Below, one piece after another: positions 7,451 to 13,590 of a stretch of DNA of 15,848 bases (the first letter of the stretch is position 1; every line of letters begins with the position of its first letter). The DNA is from an uncultured Clostridium sp. (GTDB lineage: Bacteria; Bacillota; Clostridia; TANB77; CAG-508). The position numbers were made by a program, and so were the translations under genes. The DNA is taken from contig USOM01000005.1 in assembly GCA_900556345.1 (NCBI GenBank), positions 1-15,848 of the forward strand, written 5' to 3'. The notes under the pieces were generated by a model. It was not told the DNA's origin, ran no database searches, and saw only the letters and a program-made list of their open reading frames with translations.

Positions 7451-7454
7451 GAAT

Positions 7455-8796
7455 TTATTTCAAAATTTCTTTTTCAATAAATGAAGTATCATATTTTCCT
7501 CTAAGGAAATTAGAATTTCTAATAATAGTAAATAAAAAATCAATATTAGTATCTACTCCCTCAATTACTGTTTCCTCTAACGCTCTTTTCATTTTACTTA
7601 TTGCTTCATTTCTAGTTTTACCGTGAGCAATTATTTTAGCAATCATAGAGTCATAGTTTGGCGGGATTGTATATCCTTCATATACAAATGTATCAACTCT
7701 AATTCCATTTCCACCTGGCAATATTAATCCTGTAATTTTTCCTGGGCTAGGTCTGAAATTTTTTGATGGATTTTCCGCATTTATTCTGCACTCTATTACG
7801 TGTCCTCGAAATTCTACGTCTTTTTGCTTAATTTTAAGTTTCTCACCTGCTGAAATTCTAATTTGCTCTTTTACTATATCAATTCCTGTTCTCTCCTCTG
7901 TAATTCCGTGTTCTACCTGAATTCTAGTATTCATTTCCATAAAATAGAAATTTTTGTTTTTATCAACTAAAAATTCAATAGTACCACAACTTGTATAACC
8001 AACTTTTTTTGCTGCCTTTATAGCTGCATCTCCCATTTTTTCTCTTAATTTATCATCAATTACAGTAGGACCGAGTTTCCTCAATTACCTTTTGATTTCT
8101 TCTTTGAACAGTACAATCCCTTTCACCTAGGTGGATTACATTTCCGTGTTCATCTGCTAAAATTTGAATTTCAATATGTCTTGGATTTTGAATAAATTTT
8201 TCCATATAAATTTCATCGTCCTTGAAAGAAATCATTGCCTCTTGTTTTACAATATTGTAACTATTTTCCAATTCACTCTCTTCATTTACAACACGTATTC
8301 CTTTTCCTCCGCCACCTGCAGCGGCTTTAAGCATTATAGGATAGCCTATTTCTTTTGCTGTTTTTTTCGCATCATTTATACTTTTGATGCTTCCTTTTGA
8401 GCCTGGAACCACAGGTACTCCTGCCTTTTCCATCAATTCTTTTGCATTCGATTTGTTTCCCATAAGCTTTATAATTTCAAATGAAGGTCCTATAAATTTG
8501 ATGTTTGATTCCTCACATATTTTTGCAAACTGACTATTCTCAGAAAGAAATCCAAAACCTGGGTGTATGCTATCTGCTCCTGTTATATATGCGGCTTCTA
8601 TTATATTTTTATAATTTAAGTAGCTTTTATTAGAGTTTGCTGGACCTATACATATCGCTTCATCTGCTAATCGTGTATGAAGGCTATCTTTATCAGCTTC
8701 TGAGTAAACTGCTACTGTTTTTATATTCATTTCTTTACATGCTCTTATTATTCTTACAGCTATTTCGCCTCTATTGGCTATTAATATTTTGTTCAT
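7455..8796 (-). CDS. accC: Acetyl-CoA carboxylase biotin carboxylase subunit AccC (with +1 frame change)
   Basis: AccC carboxylates the biotin of AccB using ATP and bicarbonate. ATG at 8796 (MNKILIANRGEIAVR) is the family's normal start, with GAAAGGAATAG upstream. The ATP-grasp glycine loop AAAGGGGKGIR and the string GERDCTVQRRNQKVIEE are present. After 241 codons the frame reaches ACT (8074-8076), and frame 0 then reads CGG TCC TAC TGT AAT TGA. Skipping the C at 8073 gives ACT GGT CCT ACT GTA ATT GAT. The rest of the enzyme follows, including FYFMEMNTRIQVEH, RGHVIECRINAE and the C-terminal domain, to the stop at 7455. The total is about 446 aa, the normal length. The spacing across the break matches the family exactly, although the usual EEAPSP is replaced by EETGPT. 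It is the first gene after the inserted 86-codon plus-strand gene, so it probably has its own promoter in 8797-8880. Confidence 0.92.
8070..8079 (-). other. Candidate +1 frameshift site in accC (GAA ACT CGG)
   Basis: On the minus strand the codons are GAG GAA ACT CGG TCC TAC TGT AAT TGA, with CGG at 8071-8073 and ACT at 8074-8076. Frame 0 meets TGA TGA TAA in a row from 8058. Skipping the C at 8073 gives ACT-GGT (Thr-Gly) and restores AccC. The purine-rich GAGGAA just upstream could act as a Shine-Dalgarno-like stimulator, but the spacing is tight. This is the same ACTCGG hexamer as in accD. Confidence 0.7.
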
Positions 8797-8854
8797 ATTT
8801 GGTACTATTCCTTTCTTTACAATATATTGTTTTTTATATCTATTTTTGTAAAGT

Positions 8855-8883
8855 TTTACATCTTCTCTAAAATGTGGTATAAT
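8855..8883 (+). promoter_or_regulatory. Sigma-A promoter of the 86-codon plus-strand gene
   Basis: There is a -35 TTTACA (8855-8860), a 17-base spacer and a consensus -10 TATAAT (8878-8883), 29 bases before the start codon. The -35 overlaps a small inverted repeat, TGTAAAGTTTTACA, a possible operator. The same 116-base region must also carry the accC leader on the other strand. Confidence 0.72.
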
Positions 8884-8912
8884 GATTTTATCAACTTAAA
8901 GGAGGTAACATT

Positions 8913-9173
8913 ATGTTAGAAATTGTAAACACTTTTAAAATTGCAACTGAAGAAGAAAAGGAAAACTTTAAAAATCGGGCTTCCGATGCTTTAAAAGTTG
9001 CAGACACTCCGAATGCTTTTCTCGGATGGCTTTGCCTTACTCTGAAAATGGAAAAATTTTCAGATATGGATGCAGCAGAAATATGTGTCTCTATGGGACC
9101 TGAATTTTTCGAGTTTTTTTCATCTTATTACAGTTTGAAAAATGAACAAGATAACTCCCCAAAGACAGTATAA
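8913..9173 (+). CDS. Hypothetical protein, 86 aa, on the opposite strand between fabZ and accC
   Basis: ATG at 8913 is preceded by a near-perfect AAAGGAGG at 8898-8905, a consensus promoter and a downstream terminator, so expression is well supported. The 86-residue product is acidic and soluble, with no membrane span. An N-terminal charged helix (residues about 12-30) leads into LGWLCLTLKMEKFSDMDAAEI and a phenylalanine-rich GPEFFEFFSSYYSL, then a polar tail. I recognise no family. It is the only plus-strand gene in this stretch and splits the FASII run. Codon choice differs from its neighbours: CTC, CTG, CCG and one in-frame CGG at codon 22 (AAT CGG GCT). Here CGG must be read as a sense codon, since a +1 shift would stop within six codons. 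It may be a recent arrival or an independently regulated small protein. Confidence 0.75.
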   Translation: MLEIVNTFKIATEEEKENFKNRASDALKVADTPNAFLGWLCLTLKMEKFSDMDAAEICVSMGPEFFEFFSSYYSLKNEQDNSPKTV

Positions 9174-9184
9174 AAACAATTTCT

Positions 9185-9222
9185 ACCACTCAAGCGTATT
9201 TTAAACTTGAGTGGTCTTTTTT
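9185..9222 (+). terminator. Intrinsic terminator of the 86-codon gene
   Basis: Arms ACCACTCAAG / CTTGAGTGGT with an 11-nt AT-rich loop are followed by CTTTTTT. The T-tract runs into the stop codon of fabZ on the other strand. Read in the fabZ direction there is no good U-tract, so read-through from fabZ is possible. Confidence 0.82.
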
Positions 9223-9643
9223 ATACAACCGCAAATGTAAGTTCTCCTCTAGCTACAATCTTTTCTCCACAAGTAGCAACCGCTTCTCCGATGCCTATTG
9301 GACCTTTTCTTTTAATAATTTTAACTTCCAATTTCAATTTATCTCCTGGTACAACTTGTTTTTTAAATTTCATTTTATCAATTCCACCAAACAAAGCATT
9401 TCTTCCTTTATTTTCTTCTAAACTTAAAATAGCAACTGCTCCTGTTTGAGCTAAACTTTCAACAATTAAAACCCCAGGCATTATTGGATTTCCCGGAAAA
9501 TGTCCCTTAAAGTACCACTCATTTTCATTTACATATTTATAAGCTACACAACTTTCTCCCGGTACAAAACTTTCCACTTCGTCTACCATTAAAAATGGTT
9601 CCCTTTGTGGGATTATATTTTTTATTTCTTCTTTATTTAACAT
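9221..9643 (-). CDS. fabZ: 3-hydroxyacyl-[acyl-carrier-protein] dehydratase FabZ
   Basis: FabZ dehydrates beta-hydroxyacyl-ACP to trans-2-enoyl-ACP. The 140-residue hot-dog-fold protein carries the catalytic His48 in GHFPGNPIMPG and Glu62 in VLIVESLAQTG. The N-terminal IKNIIPQREPFLMVDEV is typical of FabZ rather than FabA. ATG at 9643 follows GAAAGGAGAAAAG. It lies after accB, with a palindromic repeat filling the spacer. Its 3' end abuts the terminator of the convergent 86-codon gene. FabZ is normally next to accB and accC in Clostridia; here accC is displaced by the plus-strand gene. No in-frame CGG is seen. Confidence 0.96.
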   Translation of the reverse strand: MLNKEEIKNIIPQREPFLMVDEVESFVPGESCVAYKYVNENEWYFKGHFPGNPIMPGVLIVESLAQTGAVAILSLEENKGRNALFGGIDKMKFKKQVVPGDKLKLEVKIIKRKGPIGIGEAVATCGEKIVARGELTFAVV

Positions 9644-9660
9644 TCTTTTCTCCTTTCATT

Positions 9661-9713
9661 TTTCTGATTTGGGACGGTTCTTTTTCCGAAAAGGAACCGT
9701 CCCAAATCAGAAA
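9661..9713. repeat. Type A variant palindrome between accB and fabZ
   Basis: Arms TTTCTGATTTGGGACGGTTC and the complement ending GTCCCAAATCAGAAA have only a short centre. The core is GGGACGG with one G fewer than standard type A, and both arms share the change. That points to compensatory change or spread as a variant. It starts directly after the accB TGA. Confidence 0.88.
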
Positions 9714-10172
9714 TCACGAAATCCTAAACAACGGTTTTCCATACTCAACACATTCTGCATCTTTAACTAAAATTTCTTCTATAATACCATCATATTCTGA
9801 TTCAATTTCATTCATCAATTTCATTGCTTCTATTATACAAAGTACGTCCCCTTTTTTTACATTTTGACCTACTTTAACATAAGGCTCCGCATTTGGCGAT
9901 GGCTTTAAGTAAAATGTCCCTACCATTGGTGATGTCATAATTTTTCCTTTTTTAGATTTGTTCTCATCTATTATTTCTTTTGTCTGTACATAATCTTTTC
10001 CATCATCTAATGTTCTTTGGCTATTTGGCATTTCTATATTTTCTACAATTTTTACTTTTTCCTCATTTTTACTCATATCAATTTTAGTACCGTCTGGAAA
10101 ATCTAATTTAAGATTATTTAATTTTGAATTACCAAAATCATTTATTAATTCTATTATTTTCTCGTATTCCAT
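9714..10172 (-). CDS. accB: Biotin carboxyl carrier protein AccB
   Basis: AccB carries the biotin that shuttles the carboxyl group between AccC and AccA/AccD. It has 152 aa, normal for the family. The N-terminal part (residues 1-75) is variable and charged. The biotinyl domain runs from about 78 (ITSPMVGTFYLKPSPNAEP would be its start, here with an M preceding TSP) to the end. The biotinylation motif is EAMKLMNEI with Lys118 as acceptor. ATG at 10172 follows TAAGGAG, 12 bases after fabF, the only tight spacer in this part of the cluster without a repeat. BirA, which would attach the biotin, is encoded about 3.4 kb upstream. Confidence 0.95.
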   Translation of the reverse strand: MEYEKIIELINDFGNSKLNNLKLDFPDGTKIDMSKNEEKVKIVENIEMPNSQRTLDDGKDYVQTKEIIDENKSKKGKIMTSPMVGTFYLKPSPNAEPYVKVGQNVKKGDVLCIIEAMKLMNEIESEYDGIIEEILVKDAECVEYGKPLFRIS

Positions 10173-10184
10173 AAAATTTGCTCC

Positions 10185-11426
10185 TTATTTCACATATTTT
10201 CTTAAAATTACACTTGCATTATGTCCACCAAAGCCAAGTGAATTTGACATTACAATATTTAGGTCTGCTTTTCTAAGTTCATTTGGTACAATATCTAAAT
10301 CACATTCTTCGTCTTTAACTTGATAATTTATAGTTGGTGGAACTATTCCAAAATTGATGGCTTGAGTACACACAATAGCTTCCACGCCTCCTGCTGCACC
10401 AAGCAAATGTCCCATATTGGATTTTGTTGAGCTTACCATAACTTTTTTGCTTGCCTCTTCTCCTAAAGATGTTTTTATTGCCATTGTTTCTAAACTGTCA
10501 TTTAGATGTGTTGATGTTCCATGAGCATTTATGTAATCTATTTCTTCTGGTTTTATTTTTGCATCTTCTATTGCTCTTTTCATCGCTCTTGCTCCACCTT
10601 CTCCATTTGGTGCAGGTGATGTTATGTGATATGCGTCTGATGTTGCACCATATCCAATTACCTCGGCATATATTTTTGCTCCTCTTTTTACAGCGTGCTC
10701 TAATTCTTCTAATACAAGAACTCCAGCTCCTTCGCCCATAACAAATCCGCTTCTTTCTTTATCGAATGGAATGCTTGCTCTATTTGGGTCTGTGGCAAAA
10801 GATAAAGCTTTCATATTTTCAAATCCAGCAATTCCTATTTCACAAATTGAACTTTCAGTTCCTCCAGCTAAAATCACATCTTCAGCTCCATATTTTATGG
10901 TCCTATATGCCTCTCCAATTGCGTGAGTTGATGAACTACAAGCTGAAACTGTTGATATTGATTCTCCTTTTAAGCCTAATTCTATTGCAACATTTCCTGC
11001 TGGCATATTACAAATTGACATTGGTATAAACATTGGTGATATTCTGCTATGGCCTTTTGTAACAAATGCTTCACATTGATTTTGAATAGTTTTTAGCCCT
11101 CCAATTCCAGAGCCTACAAATACTCCAATTCTGTCAAAATCTGTATTTTCCTTAGTAATTTGACTGTCTTTAAATGCTTCCTTTGCTGCTATTATTGCAT
11201 ACTGAGAGCATTTGTCTAATCTTTTTGCTTGTTTGGCATCAAAATAATCAAGAGGATTATAATTCTTTAGTTCTGCTGCAAGTGATGTTTTGTATCCATC
11301 TGCATTAAAACTTTTTATTTTATCAATTCCACATTTTTTTTGTAGAATTCCTTCCCATAATTCTTTTGTATTGTTTCCTATTGGTGTTATTGCACCTATT
11401 CCTGTAATTACAACTCTTTTTTCCAT
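10185..11426 (-). CDS. fabF: Beta-ketoacyl-[acyl-carrier-protein] synthase II FabF
   Basis: FabF condenses malonyl-ACP with acyl-ACP in elongation. The start is ATG at 11426 (MEKRVVITGIGAITPIG), after AAAGGAAAAATCC. The open frame extends further upstream but without a family match. The 413-residue thiolase-fold enzyme has the Cys-His-His triad: Cys163 in STVSACSSSTHAIGEAY, a first His in NAHGTSTHLND, and a second in SNMGHLLGAAGG. It is separated from fabG by the 111-codon plus-strand gene, so it probably starts a new transcript. A weak candidate promoter (TTTGAA, 16 bases, TATAAT) lies within 11440-11475. No in-frame CGG is seen. Confidence 0.96.
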   Translation of the reverse strand: MEKRVVITGIGAITPIGNNTKELWEGILQKKCGIDKIKSFNADGYKTSLAAELKNYNPLDYFDAKQAKRLDKCSQYAIIAAKEAFKDSQITKENTDFDRIGVFVGSGIGGLKTIQNQCEAFVTKGHSRISPMFIPMSICNMPAGNVAIELGLKGESISTVSACSSSTHAIGEAYRTIKYGAEDVILAGGTESSICEIGIAGFENMKALSFATDPNRASIPFDKERSGFVMGEGAGVLVLEELEHAVKRGAKIYAEVIGYGATSDAYHITSPAPNGEGGARAMKRAIEDAKIKPEEIDYINAHGTSTHLNDSLETMAIKTSLGEEASKKVMVSSTKSNMGHLLGAAGGVEAIVCTQAINFGIVPPTINYQVKDEECDLDIVPNELRKADLNIVMSNSLGFGGHNASVILRKYVK

Positions 11427-11485
11427 TGGATTTTTCCTTTCTTTATTATAAATTTCTCTTTTATTCTTCAAATTCTTTATATCTA

Positions 11486-11514
11486 TTGTATTTTTTGCGT
11501 TTTTGTGATATTAT
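11486..11514 (+). promoter_or_regulatory. Promoter of the 111-codon plus-strand gene
   Basis: There is a -35 TTGTAT (11486-11491), a 17-base spacer and a -10 TATTAT (11509-11514), with the start codon about 36 bases downstream. The surrounding ATATTATATTTACATAATAT is rich in dyad symmetry and could also serve the divergent fabF. Confidence 0.6.
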
Positions 11515-11550
11515 ATTTACATAATATAAATACACAGGAGGTATTTTTTT

Positions 11551-11886
11551 ATGAGTGAGTGGAACGAAAAAATTTTTTTCGACAAAGCTTGTGCACTACG
11601 GAATGAACTGTCAAACTCAGATTCTGAGTTAAAAGATATTGAACTTAAGGTTCTTTCACAAATTGTAGAACAAGTCTTTTTCGAAGGTGGCACTTTACCA
11701 ACTTCTTTTACCCTTACTCCATATCCACGTCGTTCTCATTCTGAATTTTTTGAGTCTGTGGATATAATTTTCTCTAATCTTGGGTTCAAATACACTAGAT
11801 CTAGGCAATTTATTGCCACACATACAACACAAAATGATTACTTTTACACCAATAGTAATTATGTGCCCAAAAAGAGAAAAAAATAA
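11551..11886 (+). CDS. Hypothetical protein, 111 aa, on the opposite strand between fabG and fabF
   Basis: ATG at 11551 follows AGGAGG (11536-11541) and a plausible promoter, with a terminator hairpin after the stop. The 111-residue product is soluble. Residues 1-45 look helical and charged (ACALRNELSNSDSELKDIELKV). A middle section, GGTLPTSFTLTPYPRRSHSEF, is proline/serine/threonine-rich. The last part has many aromatic and threonine residues and ends in the basic tail PKKRKK. I recognise no family. Codon use (CGT CGT, CGG at codon 18, CTG, CTT) differs from the AGA-rich neighbours. As in the 86-codon gene, CGG here must be a sense codon, since a +1 shift leads to an early stop. Its placement mirrors that gene: inverted, self-contained and wedged into the FASII run. 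Confidence 0.75.
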   Translation: MSEWNEKIFFDKACALRNELSNSDSELKDIELKVLSQIVEQVFFEGGTLPTSFTLTPYPRRSHSEFFESVDIIFSNLGFKYTRSRQFIATHTTQNDYFYTNSNYVPKKRKK

Positions 11887-11889
11887 TCC

Positions 11890-11925
11890 TAAAGCCAGCA
11901 CAATATTTTACAAGTGCTGGCTTTT
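11890..11925. terminator. Bidirectional terminator hairpin
   Basis: Arms AAAGCCAGCAC / GTGCTGGCTTT flank a 12-nt AT loop, followed by CTTTTAGCTTT on the plus strand and CTTTAGGATTATTT on the minus strand. It lies between the convergent 111-codon gene and fabG and can serve both. Confidence 0.75.
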
Positions 11926-11929
11926 AGCT

Positions 11930-12661
11930 TTACATAAGCATTCCACCATCAACTTGAATAACCTGACCTGTAATATAAGAGCTCTCCTCAGATACCAAAA
12001 ACTTAACCGCATTTGCAACATCATCAGCAGTTCCCATTCTTTTTAAAGGAATATTTTTACTAATTTCTTCTTTGATATCATCTTTTAAAACATCTGTCAT
12101 ATTAGTTTCAATAAATCCAGGAGCTACTGCATTTACCCTAATATTTCTAGACGCTACTTCCTTTGCTAAACTCTTAGTAAAACCAATAATTCCTGCTTTT
12201 GATGCAGAATAATTAGTTTGACCACTATTTCCTGAAATTCCAACAACAGAAGAAATATTTACAATATTACCGCTTCTTGCTTTCATCATATAACTAATTA
12301 CATTTTTTGTAACATTAAATGTTCCAACTAAATTTGTATCTATAACTTGTTTAAAATCCTCTTGTTTCATTCTCATAAGTAACATATCTTTTGTAATACC
12401 TGCATTATTTACAAGCACATCAATAGAGCCTAATTTTTCAATTGTTTCTTTTACAAATCTTTCAGTATCCTCAAAAATTGAAACATCACCTTGAACAAGC
12501 TCACATTTAACATTGTTTTGTTCAATTTCTTTTTTTAGTTCATTTAACTCTTCATTTTCTTTTCTATAATTAATTGCAATATCATAACCTTCCTTGCTTA
12601 ATTTTATTGCAATAGCTTTTCCTATTCCTCTTGTCGCTCCTGTTATTAGTGCAACTGACAT
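11930..12661 (-). CDS. fabG: 3-oxoacyl-[acyl-carrier-protein] reductase FabG
   Basis: FabG reduces beta-ketoacyl-ACP with NADPH. The 243-residue short-chain dehydrogenase has the cofactor loop TGATRGIGKAIA (residues 8-19), NNAG at about 85, and a catalytic Ser (137/138), Tyr151 and Lys155 (YSASK). The PGFIETNMT segment and the C-terminal GGMLM are typical. ATG at 12661 follows AAAAAAGGAGGAATGAATT, nearly identical to the leader of the metallophosphoesterase gene. It comes after fabD, across a spacer with a decayed repeat, and is followed by a shared hairpin terminator. No in-frame CGG is seen. Confidence 0.96.
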   Translation of the reverse strand: MSVALITGATRGIGKAIAIKLSKEGYDIAINYRKENEELNELKKEIEQNNVKCELVQGDVSIFEDTERFVKETIEKLGSIDVLVNNAGITKDMLLMRMKQEDFKQVIDTNLVGTFNVTKNVISYMMKARSGNIVNISSVVGISGNSGQTNYSASKAGIIGFTKSLAKEVASRNIRVNAVAPGFIETNMTDVLKDDIKEEISKNIPLKRMGTADDVANAVKFLVSEESSYITGQVIQVDGGMLM

Positions 12662-12680
12662 AATTCATTCCTCCTTTTTT

Positions 12681-12730
12681 CCTGAAAGGACCGTTTCTTT
12701 TTCCAACGGGACTGTTTCCTTTCGCGAAAA
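12681..12730. repeat. Decayed type A-like repeat between fabD and fabG
   Basis: GGACCGTTTCTTTTTCC and GGGACTGTTTCCTTTCGCGA resemble type A arms with several substitutions. The inverted partner is missing. Likely an old copy. Confidence 0.5.
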
Positions 12731-12732
12731 AA

Positions 12733-13590
12733 TTACATTCTTTTTACAAATCCACTTAAAGTCTTTCCTGGTCCAACCTCAATAAATTCTTCTACACCCA
12801 TATCTTTCATTGTTTTCAAACATTTAGAAAATCTAACTGGGCTAATAATATGTTTGGCTAAAATATCTTTCACATCATCATTATTCTTATAAACTTCACC
12901 ATCAATATTTTTAACAACTTTGCTTTCAAATTTATGTATCTCAAATTTATCCAATTCTTGTCTTAAAGCTTCAGAGCTCTTTTTTAGCTTTTCAGTATGA
13001 AATGGACCTGATGTCTTTAAAACTCTTACTCGTTTTATTCCTGCTTCTTTAGCTAATTCCTGTAACTTATTTATTCCATCTTCATCACCAGTTACAACAA
13101 CTTGACCAGGGCAATTATAATTTACTGGTACCGCAAATCCATCACTTACTTTCTGACATAAACTTTCAACATCCTCATCCTTAGCCCCAAGAATTGCTGC
13201 CATTTGCCAGTTTCCTTTTGGTGCTAAATCTTGCATAAACTCTCCTCTTTTTTGAACAATTTTTACTCCACCCTCAAAAGAAAGTGCTTTACTATATATC
13301 AAAGCTGTGTATTCACCCAAACTTAAACCTGCTGATACCTCGGCTTTTATCCCTTGTTTTTTCAATACTTCAAGCTCTGCTAAACTATTTGTAAGAATAG
13401 CAAGTTGAGTATATTTAGTCTGATTTAATAATTCCTCAGGTCCCTCAAAAGATATTTTTGCTATATCAATTCCAGTTATTTCTTTTACTCTATCATATAT
13501 TTTCCTAGCATCTTCATCATTTTCATATAATTCTTTTCCCATTCCAACAAATTGTGAACCTTGACCTGGAAATAAAAATCCTATTTTCAT
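12733..13590 (-). CDS. fabD: Malonyl-CoA:ACP transacylase FabD
   Basis: FabD moves malonyl from CoA to ACP, supplying the two-carbon donor. The 285-residue product starts MKIGFLFPGQGSQFVGMG. It has the nucleophile Ser90 in GLSLGEYTAL, the active-site arginine region QKRGEFMQ, and His198 in GPFHTEKL. The end, VGPGKTLSGFVKRM, is standard. ATG at 13590 follows AAAAAGGAGGATTTTAA. The birA frame, lacking its own stop, runs 68 bases into the start of this gene in a different frame. No acpP lies between fabD and fabG, although many Firmicutes carry it in this cluster. No in-frame CGG is seen. Confidence 0.96.
   Translation of the reverse strand: MKIGFLFPGQGSQFVGMGKELYENDEDARKIYDRVKEITGIDIAKISFEGPEELLNQTKYTQLAILTNSLAELEVLKKQGIKAEVSAGLSLGEYTALIYSKALSFEGGVKIVQKRGEFMQDLAPKGNWQMAAILGAKDEDVESLCQKVSDGFAVPVNYNCPGQVVVTGDEDGINKLQELAKEAGIKRVRVLKTSGPFHTEKLKKSSEALRQELDKFEIHKFESKVVKNIDGEVYKNNDDVKDILAKHIISPVRFSKCLKTMKDMGVEEFIEVGPGKTLSGFVKRM

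Noticed and set aside
7009..8076. Ordinary homopolymer sequencing error at the two breaks
   Set aside because: The sites are CTCGG, not homopolymers, and both have the same hexamer. I keep a motif-linked base-calling error as an open alternative, although CTCGG/CCGAG also occurs in fabF, fabD and the 86-codon gene without a frame change.
6510..8084. accC and accD as genuinely split two-gene pairs, with second parts starting at TTG 8084 and GTG 7019
   Set aside because: Neither rare start has a ribosome binding site, and the accC split falls inside the ATP-grasp fold. One continuous protein by a +1 shift, or a sequence error, is simpler.
8913..9173. +1 shift at the CGG of the 86-codon gene
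   Set aside because: The shifted frame stops within six codons and gives a 27-residue peptide, so CGG is better read as a sense codon there. This limits the idea that CGG is wholly unassigned.
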